From contig UQLN01000005.1 in assembly GCA_900541965.1 (NCBI GenBank), positions 62,001 through 126,000 on the forward strand: 64,000 nucleotides of DNA. Direction: 5' to 3'. The notes under the pieces were generated by a model. The model ran no database searches and was not told where the DNA came from. It saw only the letters and a list, made by a program, of their open reading frames with translations. Origin of the DNA: an uncultured Parabacteroides sp. (GTDB lineage: Bacteria > Bacteroidota > Bacteroidia > Bacteroidales > Tannerellaceae). Made by a program: the position numbers and the translations under genes. Shown here piece by piece: positions 43,528-52,755 of the stretch. Positions within the stretch are counted from its first letter, which is position 1; the number at the start of each line of letters is the position of its first letter.

Positions 43528-44325
43528 ATGAAACTAAGAACAGTTTTTTTATCTATGTCCCTGATTTTAGGGATTGGCATGGGAGCTTCCGCTCAGTTTA
43601 AGATTGGTAATAAGACAATCAATACTAAAAAAATCGTAGGGGCTGCCTCGGATGTGGCAAAAGCAGTTACTTTATCAGATGCTGATGTTGCAGCCATGGC
43701 TAAGGAGTATATAGCGTGGATGGATACTCATAATGAAGTGGCTGGTCCGGATACAGAAATGGGGCAACGCTTGGAAAATCTGACTAAAGACATCAAAGTG
43801 GATGGCCTGAATTTGAATTTTAAAGTTTATAATGTAATAGACGTGAATGCTTTTGCCTGTGGGGATGGAAGTGTGCGTGTATGCGGAGGACTAATGGAAC
43901 TGATGAGCGATAATGAAGTGTTGGCTGTTATCGGTCATGAGATCGGTCATGTGTTGCATACAGACTCGAAAGATGCAATGAAACAAGCTTATTTGACTTC
44001 TGCTGCGAAAAATGCAGCCGGAGCAGCAAGTAATACTGTAGCAAACTTAACCGATTCCCAACTTGGAAGTATGGTGGAAGCGCTTGCCGGTGCACAATAT
44101 TCCCAGAAACAGGAAAATGCAGCTGATGATTACGGTTTTGAATTTAGTATAGCAAACGGATTCGATGCATATAGTATGCATGACGCTTTGAAAAAATTAT
44201 TGGATTTAAGTAGTGATGCGCCTAAGTCATCTAAATTCCGCCAATTATTTTCCAGTCATCCTGAGACTCAGAAACGCGTGGAGCGGATGAAAGAAAAAGC
44301 GGATGAGTACGCAAAGAATAATTAA
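43528..44325 (+). CDS. M48-family metallopeptidase
   Basis: A 265-residue exported zinc peptidase. The signal peptide ends near GASAQF. The zinc site HEIGH is in VLAVIGHEIGHVLH, and the third ligand is the Glu in QENAADDYG. It resembles periplasmic M48 proteins (YcaL/LoiP type) involved in outer-membrane quality control. It starts 7 nt after the thioredoxin-like gene and is probably cotranscribed with it. Confidence 0.9.
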   Translation: MKLRTVFLSMSLILGIGMGASAQFKIGNKTINTKKIVGAASDVAKAVTLSDADVAAMAKEYIAWMDTHNEVAGPDTEMGQRLENLTKDIKVDGLNLNFKVYNVIDVNAFACGDGSVRVCGGLMELMSDNEVLAVIGHEIGHVLHTDSKDAMKQAYLTSAAKNAAGAASNTVANLTDSQLGSMVEALAGAQYSQKQENAADDYGFEFSIANGFDAYSMHDALKKLLDLSSDAPKSSKFRQLFSSHPETQKRVERMKEKADEYAKNN

Positions 44326-44483
44326 AGATAAATCGTTAACGCCCTTTAATAGGTGACGATTAATTGTAAAATAATCTTAAATTCGTAAGGTTTATACAGT
44401 GAAAGCATGTTTTATAACATAAAAGTGCTTATGTTTGCACTGTGTTTTTCATGGTATTAGATTTAAGGTTAGCAATGAAGATT

Positions 44484-44511
44484 GGCTGTCTGTGATAGAT
44501 AGCCTTTTTTT
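44484..44511 (+). terminator. Terminator downstream of the M48 gene
   Basis: GGCTGTCT pairs with AGATAGCC (44484-44491 with 44497-44504, one wobble), followed by a T tract. It is 160 nt after the M48 stop. Confidence 0.65.
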
Positions 44512-44537
44512 GTGTTTATATATTCCGAAATAATATA

Positions 44538-44545
44538 TACTTTTG
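44538..44545 (+). promoter_or_regulatory. -7 box of the bifunctional nuclease gene
   Basis: TACTTTTG lies 26 nt before the GTG start at 44571. Confidence 0.5.
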
Positions 44546-44570
44546 TCTATGGACTAAAAATCTGAATGAA

Positions 44571-45203
44571 GTGGATACAAGAATTAAATTACGTGTGCAG
44601 GGATTGACAAACAGCCAGATACAATCAGGCGCTTATGCTTTGATTTTGGCAGAAGAGCAAGGTCCTCGTCGCATTCCTATTATTGTTGGAACATCTGAGG
44701 CTCAATCTATAGCGATCGCATTAGAACATATAACCCCTCCTCGTCCTTTGACTCATGACTTGTTTGCGACTTTTGCACAGGCGTTCGGTATCCGTTTGCG
44801 TGAAGTTTTCATTTATAAATTTGAGGATGGAGTTTTTTATTCGGAACTATTGTTTGACAACGGGCAGGAACCGGTTCGTTTGGATTCAAGAACATCCGAT
44901 GCGATAGCAATAGCTTTGCGTGTAAAGTGTGATATCTATACAACTCCCGAGATTGTGGAAGAATGTGGCGTGGTGCTGGAGGATGTCACTGTAACGGAAG
45001 AGAAAAAAGAAGAAGATTCGATTCTGGATTTGGAACCGGAGGATATAAAGGATGAGGCTGTATTGAAAAAATGGCTTTCTCTCATTGGAAAAGATGAGTT
45101 GAAAGTTCGTTTGGAAGAGGCTATTTCTGAAGAAAATTATGAATATGCCAAAATGTACAAGGATGAGATACGGAGGCGTGAAGAGGAAGGGAACTCTATA
45201 TGA
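44571..45203 (+). CDS. Bifunctional nuclease family protein (DUF151 plus UVR motif)
   Basis: A 210-residue protein. The N-terminal DUF151/BFN domain (about 1-130) has IPIIVGTSEAQSIAIALE and the DSRTSDAIAIALR motif. A UVR-like coiled helix pair ends the protein (LEEAISEENYEYAKMYKDEI). DUF151 proteins have been reported as RNase/DNase enzymes. The GTG start at 44571 follows from the promoter position and the absence of an in-frame ATG before the conserved core. The stop overlaps the nucleoside transporter start (ATGA). Confidence 0.88.
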   Translation: MDTRIKLRVQGLTNSQIQSGAYALILAEEQGPRRIPIIVGTSEAQSIAIALEHITPPRPLTHDLFATFAQAFGIRLREVFIYKFEDGVFYSELLFDNGQEPVRLDSRTSDAIAIALRVKCDIYTTPEIVEECGVVLEDVTVTEEKKEEDSILDLEPEDIKDEAVLKKWLSLIGKDELKVRLEEAISEENYEYAKMYKDEIRRREEEGNSI

Positions 45204-46516
45204 TAGAGCAATCGGTAGGTTTTAGTTTGGAGTCTTTATTACGTGGTATATTAGGAATTGCAACCATTTTGGGAGTAGCTTATTTGCTAAGTTATAACCG
45301 GAAACGAATTGATTGGAAATTAGTTGCAGGAGGACTTTTCCTGCAGATTGTTTTTGCACTGGCTGTTTTGTATATACCGGTGATAGGCGTTGTTTTTGAA
45401 TATATGGGAAAAGTTTTTATCAAATTAATGGACTTTACCCAGGAAGGTGTGAAATTTCTTTTAGGACCACTGATTGCTAATAGTAAGGGTTTTATTTTTC
45501 TTTTAAATTCATTGCCTGTCGTTATATTTTTCTCCGCATTAGTTTCTTTGTTTTATCATTGGGGAATTATACAGCGGGTAGTAGGGGCTTTTGCCTGGTT
45601 ACTGCGGAAAGTTATGAATATTTCGGGGGCGGAAGGGTTGGTCGTTTCCGGAAATGTATTCTTAGGTATGACCGAGTCTCCTGTATTGATTAAGAACTAT
45701 TTGCCTTCAATGACCAAATCTGAATTGTTTTTGGTGATGGTGGCAGGTATGGGCACTATAGCTGGTACGGTAATGGGTACTTATATAGGTATGTTGGCTG
45801 GTGGAGATCCCGTAGCCCGTATATTGTTTGCAAAACATTTACTTTCAGCATCCTTGATGGCGGTGCCGGGTTCTATTGTTCTTGCTAAAATACTTTGTCC
45901 TCAAACGGAAGCCGTAGAAAATGTTTCTATAAAAATGGGAGCAAAAAGTACACATTCGACCGTATTGGAAGCTTTGGCTTCCGGAACTTCTATAGGAGTG
46001 AAGTTATTAGTGAATATTGCCGCTTTGTTGCTGGTATTCATTGCTTTCGTCGCACTTGCCAATTATATATTGGATGATATCATAGGGCATTATACCGGTC
46101 TAAACGACTGGATTATAATGATAACGGATGGTAAAGCTCAGGGATTAACATTTCAATTTATTCTGGGTGTCCTGCTTTCTCCTTTTATGTGGTTGATAGG
46201 AGTGCCTTATCAGGATATGATGTTAGTTGGTTCTCTGTTAGGCATAAAAACGATATTGAATGAGTTTGTTGCATATTTCCAGCTACAAGAGTGGAGAGAT
46301 GCGGGTTTGTTTATGTATCAGAAATCAGTATTGATGTCCACCTATATATTATGTGGATTCGCAAATATATCATCCATAGGTATATTGTTGGGAGGATTGG
46401 GAGTATTGGCTCCGGAAAAAAAGGAACTGATTGCCCGTTTAGGTATACCTTCCATGATTGCCGGAGCATTGGTCTCTGTTTTGTCTGCCACGATTATAGG
46501 GATGATATTAGGTTAA
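45200..46516 (+). CDS. Concentrative nucleoside transporter (CNT/NupC family)
   Basis: A 438-residue inner-membrane symporter that imports nucleosides with Na+ or H+. The N-terminal helix bundle is followed by the CNT core blocks GLVVSGNVFLGMTESPVLIK and SELFLVMVAGMGTIAGTVMG, and a C-terminal CGFANISSIGI repeat that forms the substrate site. It overlaps the nuclease gene by 4 nt. Confidence 0.94.
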   Translation: MIEQSVGFSLESLLRGILGIATILGVAYLLSYNRKRIDWKLVAGGLFLQIVFALAVLYIPVIGVVFEYMGKVFIKLMDFTQEGVKFLLGPLIANSKGFIFLLNSLPVVIFFSALVSLFYHWGIIQRVVGAFAWLLRKVMNISGAEGLVVSGNVFLGMTESPVLIKNYLPSMTKSELFLVMVAGMGTIAGTVMGTYIGMLAGGDPVARILFAKHLLSASLMAVPGSIVLAKILCPQTEAVENVSIKMGAKSTHSTVLEALASGTSIGVKLLVNIAALLLVFIAFVALANYILDDIIGHYTGLNDWIIMITDGKAQGLTFQFILGVLLSPFMWLIGVPYQDMMLVGSLLGIKTILNEFVAYFQLQEWRDAGLFMYQKSVLMSTYILCGFANISSIGILLGGLGVLAPEKKELIARLGIPSMIAGALVSVLSATIIGMILG

Positions 46517-46542
46517 AATAAAAAATAAACAAATAATTAGCT

Positions 46543-47241
46543 GTGCAAATATTTTATACACCAGATATTGCTGTAAATTCCGAATTGCCGGAAGAAGAAG
46601 CCGGACATTGTATACGTGTACTGCGCTTGACGGAAGGAGATGAGATTTTATTAACTGACGGGAAAGGTTCTTTTTATAAGGCTGCTATCAGTCGCGCGCA
46701 TCCCAAGCATTGTGAAGTATCTATACTGGAAAGCTGGAGGCAACCGGCTTTATGGAATGGCCGGATTCATGTAGCGGTAGCTCCTACCAAAAATATGGAT
46801 CGAATGGAATGGTTTGCCGAGAAAGCAACGGAAATTGGAATTGATGCCATCACTTGTCTGCATTGCCGTTTTTCCGAGCGAAAAGAAGTGAAAACATCCC
46901 GGCTGGAAAAGATATTGATTAGTGCTATGAAACAATCGCAGAAGGCAACTTTGCCTCAGTTGGAAGGTATGACTGATTTTAAGGCATTTGTAGGTCGTTC
47001 TTTTAAAGGACGTAAATTTATAGCCCATTGTGAAGATGGCAAGAAGACCTTATTAAAACAAGCGTATCATCCGGGAGAAGATGTTCTGGTGTTGATAGGT
47101 CCGGAAGGCGACTTCAGTCCGGAAGAAATCCATTTGGCACTGGAGAATGGTTTTGAGCCGATTTCATTAGGAGAAAGCCGGTTAAGAACAGAGACTGCGG
47201 CATTAGTCGCTTGCCATACAATACATGTATTGAACGAATAA
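46543..47241 (+). CDS. rsmE: 16S rRNA m3U1498 methyltransferase
   Basis: A 232-residue SPOUT methyltransferase that methylates U1498 of 16S rRNA. An N-terminal PUA-like domain (HCIRVLRLTEGDEILLTDG) precedes the knotted SAM-binding end, with LIGPEGDFSPEEI and SLGESRLRTETAAL. It uses a GTG start at 46543. It lies 26 nt after the nucleoside transporter gene. Confidence 0.94.
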   Translation: MQIFYTPDIAVNSELPEEEAGHCIRVLRLTEGDEILLTDGKGSFYKAAISRAHPKHCEVSILESWRQPALWNGRIHVAVAPTKNMDRMEWFAEKATEIGIDAITCLHCRFSERKEVKTSRLEKILISAMKQSQKATLPQLEGMTDFKAFVGRSFKGRKFIAHCEDGKKTLLKQAYHPGEDVLVLIGPEGDFSPEEIHLALENGFEPISLGESRLRTETAALVACHTIHVLNE

Positions 47242-47355
47242 TACTTTTTTTCCTAAAAAGAATACGTTGCCAAATGAGTGTTTTTTTTAGATTGTTTTGC
47301 CGATATATGAATTATCTCACCAATTTTGTTTTTCTTTGCGGAAAAATTCAGACTC

Positions 47356-48084
47356 GTGAATCTCATTATAGAACAAGGAAACACTTCATCGAAAGTTGCT
47401 GTCTACAATAAGTGGCATATGGAAGCTTCTTTTGTTTTCAAAAAATTCGATGTGGATGTCATATCTTCCCTGTGGGAGAAATATCCGTTGACACGGGGTA
47501 TTTTTTCGTCGGTTATAAATACTGATGATAATCTGATAGCCTATCTGAAAGGGAAACTTCAGTATTTTGTGTTTTTGGATGAAACAGTACCATTACCGAT
47601 TACCGTACAATATAAAACTCCCCATACATTAGGTAGAGACCGTTTGGCTGCAGCTGTAGGTGCTAACTATCTGCAGCCGGGAAAGGATTTGTTGGTTATT
47701 GATGCGGGGACGGCTATTACATATGAATTGATTGAAGCATCCGGAACTTATGTTGGTGGAAATATCTCTCCGGGGATGACTACCCGTTTCAGAGCTTTAA
47801 ATCATTTTACAAAAAAATTGCCATTGGTTTCGGAACCAGAGCATGTCCCTTTGGTTGGGACGAATACGGAAACCGCTATTCAGGCGGGTGTTGTGAATGG
47901 AATTGTTTGTGAGATGGATGGATATATAGAAATGTTACGACTAAAATATCCTAATCTTTTGGTTTTTTTAACGGGCGGACATTCGTTTTATTTTGAAAGA
48001 CGATTAAAAAATTCCATCTTTGCAGACATTAATTTAGTGTTGACAGGATTAAACAGAATCTTAGAGTATAATGTTGAAGATTAA
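47356..48084 (+). CDS. coaX: Type III pantothenate kinase
   Basis: A 242-residue kinase for the first step of CoA synthesis. The ASKHA-type phosphate loop lies at the N terminus (IEQGNTSSKVAV; the usual Asp is Glu here). Further family blocks are PHTLGRDRLAAAVGA, VIDAGTAITYELI and VGGNISPGM. The start is taken as GTG 47356 (MNLIIEQGNT); the frame is open further upstream, but that part overlaps a likely -7 box (TTTCTTTG near 47331). Its end overlaps the next gene by 14 nt. Confidence 0.92.
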   Translation: MNLIIEQGNTSSKVAVYNKWHMEASFVFKKFDVDVISSLWEKYPLTRGIFSSVINTDDNLIAYLKGKLQYFVFLDETVPLPITVQYKTPHTLGRDRLAAAVGANYLQPGKDLLVIDAGTAITYELIEASGTYVGGNISPGMTTRFRALNHFTKKLPLVSEPEHVPLVGTNTETAIQAGVVNGIVCEMDGYIEMLRLKYPNLLVFLTGGHSFYFERRLKNSIFADINLVLTGLNRILEYNVED

Positions 48085-49357
48085 TAAAGTACTAATAACA
48101 AGCGTTCTTATATTCATACAGTTGTCTGTAATGGCACAAAATAATACAAATTCGCCTTATACTCGTTTCGGGTATGGAGAATTGGGAGAACGTTCGTTTG
48201 GAGCCGGTCGTGCAATGGGTGGTGTCGGCTATGGATTACGCTCACCGAAGCAAATAAATCCGATGAACCCTGCATCATATAGTTGCATGGACTCCCTTAC
48301 ATTCCTCTTTGATTTTGGAGTGGCAGGACAATTATCCAAGTTTGATGATGGCAATTCCCGTCAAAATAATTTTAATGGGAATGTTGAATATCTGGCATTG
48401 CAATTTCCTATTCATCGCCGGATCGCTATGAGTGTGGGTATTTTACCTTATTCTTTTGTCGGTTATAAGTTTGGAGCTGCACGTACATCGAATGGGGTTT
48501 CTTACACGGAATCATATGAAGGTACAGGTGGTTTAAGCGATGCGTATGCCGGTATTTCGTTGGATTTGTGGCCAAAACGTTTAGCAGTTGGTGCTAATTT
48601 CGGCTTCTTGTTCGGTAATATAAAACATGAACAGGTCGTGTTAATGACAGGTGAGGGATCATCTGCTTATAATACATCGAGAAGTCAGGAAATGAGAGTC
48701 CGGGATTTGAAAATGGATTTTGGTATTCAATATACCCATCCGATAAGTAAGACAGAAAGTATTACTTTGGGGTTAGTCTATTCACCTAAAAAGAGTTTGC
48801 ATGCCAAATCATATAAAATGATTCAAACGTATACATCGAGTGGTTCCGGTGAAGTGATAAGCTCTGATACAATTACCGGGCAGGCGTTTGATTTGCCGAA
48901 TTCTTATGGGATCGGACTTTCTTATATGAAACAAAATAAATTAACGTTAGCGGCTGATTTTTCTTATGAGAATTGGGAAAAAATGCCTTACTTTGGTGAA
49001 GAAGGACGTTTTAATAACAGATATCGTATAGAAGCCGGTGCTGAATATATTCCGAAATTTATGAACAAAGCATATTTCAGCCGGGTTAGATATCGGATGG
49101 GTGCTCATTTCGGTAATTCATATTTACGTATGAATCAGACGGAGGCAAATCCAAAAGGAGACAGTTACCATGAATATGGAGTGAGTGTCGGTTTGGGATT
49201 ACCATTGATTGATAACCGTTCTTTGGTTAATGTCTCTTTCGAATATGTAAAGAAGCAACCGGAAGTAAGAATGAATATGATTGATGAACAGTATTTCCGT
49301 TTTACAATAAACTATACATTTAATGAATTCTGGTTCTTCAAGAGTAAAGTAGATTAA
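48071..49357 (+). CDS. Outer-membrane beta-barrel protein
   Basis: A 428-residue exported protein. A signal peptide (MLKINKVLITSVLIFIQLSV) ends at AQ, followed by NSPYTRFGYGELGERSFG and alternating amphipathic strands to the end (FRFTINYTFNEFWFF). The plan resembles the FadL-like barrels with the NPASY block near the N terminus. The substrate is unknown. It sits between coaX and a TPR protein gene. Confidence 0.78.
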   Translation: MLKINKVLITSVLIFIQLSVMAQNNTNSPYTRFGYGELGERSFGAGRAMGGVGYGLRSPKQINPMNPASYSCMDSLTFLFDFGVAGQLSKFDDGNSRQNNFNGNVEYLALQFPIHRRIAMSVGILPYSFVGYKFGAARTSNGVSYTESYEGTGGLSDAYAGISLDLWPKRLAVGANFGFLFGNIKHEQVVLMTGEGSSAYNTSRSQEMRVRDLKMDFGIQYTHPISKTESITLGLVYSPKKSLHAKSYKMIQTYTSSGSGEVISSDTITGQAFDLPNSYGIGLSYMKQNKLTLAADFSYENWEKMPYFGEEGRFNNRYRIEAGAEYIPKFMNKAYFSRVRYRMGAHFGNSYLRMNQTEANPKGDSYHEYGVSVGLGLPLIDNRSLVNVSFEYVKKQPEVRMNMIDEQYFRFTINYTFNEFWFFKSKVD

Positions 49358-49388
49358 TCTAAGTGGTTAACTTTAATAGAAAATAAAT

Positions 49389-50750
49389 ATGAAGGTAAAA
49401 GTATTATTACTTGCTATCGGATGTACCATGATGACATTCGGTGCATATGCTCAGAAAGGAGTTGATAATGGTACACCGTTCGGGTCGGGAGAAGACAGCG
49501 TACGTTGTATAACTAATATCAGCTTGTTCGTCCCTTACGCCAAAGCAGGGAATTTTAAAGATGCTTATGAGTTTTGGAAACAGGCTTATGATGAATGCCC
49601 CGGAGCGCATAAGGATATATATCTGTATGGTGTAAAAATTATGGGATGGAAGATTGGTAATGAGAAAGATGCTGCTAAGAAAGAGGCTCTCATTAACGAT
49701 TTGATGACTGTTTATGATAAACGTGTGAAATATTTTGGTAATGACCGCCGTTATGGTAAGGACTGGATTGTTTCCCGTAAAGCTCAGGATTATTTGCAGT
49801 GGAAAGGTGAAAATGCTGATCCTAAAGTTATTTATGGTTGGTTGAAAGAAGTAATTGATGAAACGGGTGCTCAGGTAGAACCGTTGGCTCTTTCTCTGTA
49901 TATGTTTGCTTCATTGAAGATGATGATGGATGATCCGAACCTGAAAGAACAATACATTCAGGATTATTTGAAATGCTCTGCACTCTTAGGGGATCAGATT
50001 AAGGCTGCGCAAGCTGCAAATAATGAAAAGGAACTTGCTGCATTGAATGCTTATAAAGGAACTATGGATGCAGGGTTTGCAGGAAGTGGTGCCGCAGATT
50101 GTGAAACATTGCAGAATATGTATGCTTCTAAAGTAGAAGAGGCTAAAGACAATCTGCCAGCTCTGAAAGAAATCATTTCTTTGTTGAGACGTGTACGTTG
50201 TCAGGAAATCGAGGTGTTCTATGATGCTGCAGCTTATGCTTATAAGCTGGAACCGAGTGCAGATGCAGCTCTTGGTATTGCAAAACAAGCAGTAAAGAAC
50301 AAAGATTATGATAAAGCTATCCAGTATTTTGAAGAAGCAGCTTCTATGGAAACCGATAATGCTTCAAAAGCAGAAGATTACTATATGATAGCATTGCTTT
50401 TATCTGAAAATAACTTGTCAAAATCAAGACAGTATTGTATGAAAGCTATTGAAGCTAATCCGAATTATGGAGCTCCGTATATTCTGATTGGAAACTTATA
50501 TGCTAAATCGGCTAAATCTGTTTATCCGGATGATGGCGTATTACAAAAAGCAGTTTATTACGCAGCAATCGATAAATTTGAGAAAGCAAAACAAGTTGAT
50601 CCGAGTGTGGCAGAAGAAGCAAATAAATTAATCGCAGTTTACCGTGCTCATCTTCCCGGATCAGAAGATATATTTATGCACCCTGATTTGGAAAAAGGTA
50701 AAGCTTTCACTATCGGTGGTTGGATCGGTGAGCGTGTAACTATCAGATAA
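49389..50750 (+). CDS. Exported tetratricopeptide-repeat protein
   Basis: A 453-residue protein with a cleavable signal peptide (GAYAQ). TPR units are seen in the C-terminal half, including YDKAIQYFEEAASMETDNA and a following SRQYCMKAIEANPNYGAPY unit; the N-terminal half is helical with a KAGNFKDAYEFWKQAYDE repeat. It is probably a periplasmic or outer-membrane scaffold. It lies between the barrel gene and lptC in one plus-strand unit. Confidence 0.82.
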   Translation: MKVKVLLLAIGCTMMTFGAYAQKGVDNGTPFGSGEDSVRCITNISLFVPYAKAGNFKDAYEFWKQAYDECPGAHKDIYLYGVKIMGWKIGNEKDAAKKEALINDLMTVYDKRVKYFGNDRRYGKDWIVSRKAQDYLQWKGENADPKVIYGWLKEVIDETGAQVEPLALSLYMFASLKMMMDDPNLKEQYIQDYLKCSALLGDQIKAAQAANNEKELAALNAYKGTMDAGFAGSGAADCETLQNMYASKVEEAKDNLPALKEIISLLRRVRCQEIEVFYDAAAYAYKLEPSADAALGIAKQAVKNKDYDKAIQYFEEAASMETDNASKAEDYYMIALLLSENNLSKSRQYCMKAIEANPNYGAPYILIGNLYAKSAKSVYPDDGVLQKAVYYAAIDKFEKAKQVDPSVAEEANKLIAVYRAHLPGSEDIFMHPDLEKGKAFTIGGWIGERVTIR

Positions 50751-50752
50751 TT

Positions 50753-51424
50753 ATGATAAGAAACCGATTTCCGGATAAAACGAATAAACAAGGCATAACA
50801 ACTATCTTTATGGTAGTTGTTATGCTTCTTTTATTAGCAACCTCTTGTGGTGGGGATGTTAAGGAGGTCGTTGTGGTAGCATTTGATCCTGAAAAAAGTT
50901 TCACATTAAAAACAACAGATGTTTCCACTCTTATTTCAGATTCCGGTATTACCCGTTACCGTTTAAAAGCAAAAGAGTGGCTTGCTTTTGATAAGGCAAA
51001 AGAACCATATTGGTATTTTCCGAAAGGTATTTACGTTGAAAAATTTGATACTTTGTTTCAGACAGAAGCGAGTATCATGGCCGATACGGCCTATAATTAC
51101 CAGAAGAAACGTCTTTGGAAACTAATCGGAAATGTGAAGGTGGAAAGCCTTGAAGGAAAAAAGTTTGAAACCTCTTTATTATTCTGGGATCAGGATAAAG
51201 AAAAAATTTATTCCGATAAATATATACGAATAGAGGAAAAAGATAAAATTATTACAGGGATAGGTTTTGAATCCAATCAGGAGATGACGCAATATAAAAT
51301 ATTTAATTCAACCGGAATATTTCCTGTTAGCGAGACTCCTGCAGATTCTTCAAAAGTGAATAATAATATAACGGATTCACTTGCTATTGAGCCGGATACG
51401 GTACGTATAGAGCCTAAAAAGTAA
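50753..51424 (+). CDS. lptC: LPS export protein LptC
   Basis: A 223-residue periplasmic protein of the Lpt bridge that passes lipopolysaccharide from LptB2FG to LptA. It has an N-terminal helix with a lipobox-like ATSC and then the LptC strands, including YRLKAKEWLAFDKA, LFWDQDKEKIYSDKYI and TGIGFESNQEMTQYKI. It begins 2 nt after the TPR gene stop. Confidence 0.88.
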   Translation: MIRNRFPDKTNKQGITTIFMVVVMLLLLATSCGGDVKEVVVVAFDPEKSFTLKTTDVSTLISDSGITRYRLKAKEWLAFDKAKEPYWYFPKGIYVEKFDTLFQTEASIMADTAYNYQKKRLWKLIGNVKVESLEGKKFETSLLFWDQDKEKIYSDKYIRIEEKDKIITGIGFESNQEMTQYKIFNSTGIFPVSETPADSSKVNNNITDSLAIEPDTVRIEPKK

Positions 51425-51433
51425 ATTTTTAAA

Positions 51434-52690
51434 GTGAACGCATTAACTTACATATTAATTTCGTTAGCCTTTTCTGCTTTTTTTTCCGGGATGGAAATAG
51501 CTTTTATTTCCTCTAATAAGTTGCGATTTGAACTTGATAAAAAAGACAAAAGCCTGACAAGCCGGATTTTAGATATTTTTTACAGCAACCCGAATCAGTT
51601 TATTTCGACGATGTTGGTGGGAAATAATATCGCATTGGTTGTTTATGGCTTGCAAATGGCAATAATCCTGGAACCTTTTATTGCCCAAGTCGTGAGTAAT
51701 GAGGCTTTGATTGTTCTCATTCAATCAATTATATCAACTCTGTTAATCCTATTTACAGGCGAATTTATACCAAAAACTATTTTTAAGCTAAATCCGAACT
51801 TTTCACTTAGCTTATTTTCTATACCATTACTTTTTATATATGTGGTCTTATATCCAATATCTAAATGTTCTTCATTACTATCGTTTGTTATATTGAAGTT
51901 GATTGGGGTTAAAAATGTTTCAGGGGGAGGGCAACGTACATTAGGAAAAGTAGACCTGGATTTTTTTATTCAGCAAAGTATAGAAGATGCTCCGCAGAAT
52001 TCAGAAATGGATACTGAGGTTAAGATATTTCAGAATGCACTGGACTTTTCCAATGTTCGTTTACGTGATTGCATAGTGCCACGTACGGAAATTGTTGCTT
52101 GTGATAAAACAGCAACATTAGAAGAGCTACGAAGCCGTTTTATAGAAACCGGTTTGTCTAAAATTTTGGTATATAATGACAATATAGATGATATTGTCGG
52201 GTATATACATTCATCGGAGATGTTTAAAAATCCGGGAGATTGGACGCAGAATATCAGAAGCGTGTCAATTGTCCCTGAAACAATGGCCGCCAATAAATTG
52301 ATGAAAGTCCTGATGCAAGACAAAAAAAGCCTGGCGGTAGTAGTGGATGAGTTTGGCGGGACATCAGGTATTGTAACCTTGGAAGATTTGGTGGAGGAAA
52401 TATTCGGTGAAATAGAGGATGAACACGATATTAAATCTTATGTGGCAAAAAAAATATCGGATAATGAATATTTGCTTTCCGGACGTATGGAAATAGATAC
52501 ACTAAATGAGAAGTTTAGCCTGGAATTGCCGGAATCCGATGATTATGTTACAATCGCGGGATTTATCCTTCATTTTTATCAAAAATTCCCGAAGTTAAAC
52601 GAGACAATTGAAATAGATAAATATACTTTTAAAATAATCAAAGTTACAGCTACAAAAATTGAATTGGTCCGCATGAAAGTTGCAGACTAA
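51434..52690 (+). CDS. CorC/HlyC-type transporter (DUF21-CBS-CorC_HlyC)
   Basis: A 418-residue membrane protein of the CNNM/CorC group, probably Mg2+ or Co2+ export. The DUF21 helices (FSAFFSGMEIAFISSNKLR) are followed by a CBS pair with IVPRTEIVACDKTATLEEL and VVVDEFGGTSGIVTLEDLV. The CorC_HlyC domain ends the protein. GTG is the start codon at 51434. It is cotranscribed with lptC. Confidence 0.9.
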   Translation: MNALTYILISLAFSAFFSGMEIAFISSNKLRFELDKKDKSLTSRILDIFYSNPNQFISTMLVGNNIALVVYGLQMAIILEPFIAQVVSNEALIVLIQSIISTLLILFTGEFIPKTIFKLNPNFSLSLFSIPLLFIYVVLYPISKCSSLLSFVILKLIGVKNVSGGGQRTLGKVDLDFFIQQSIEDAPQNSEMDTEVKIFQNALDFSNVRLRDCIVPRTEIVACDKTATLEELRSRFIETGLSKILVYNDNIDDIVGYIHSSEMFKNPGDWTQNIRSVSIVPETMAANKLMKVLMQDKKSLAVVVDEFGGTSGIVTLEDLVEEIFGEIEDEHDIKSYVAKKISDNEYLLSGRMEIDTLNEKFSLELPESDDYVTIAGFILHFYQKFPKLNETIEIDKYTFKIIKVTATKIELVRMKVAD

Positions 52691-52755
52691 TCTTTTTTTT
52701 GTATCTTCGTGCCCTTAAAATGGGAATAATAAACTTTTAAAACATATAAAGATAA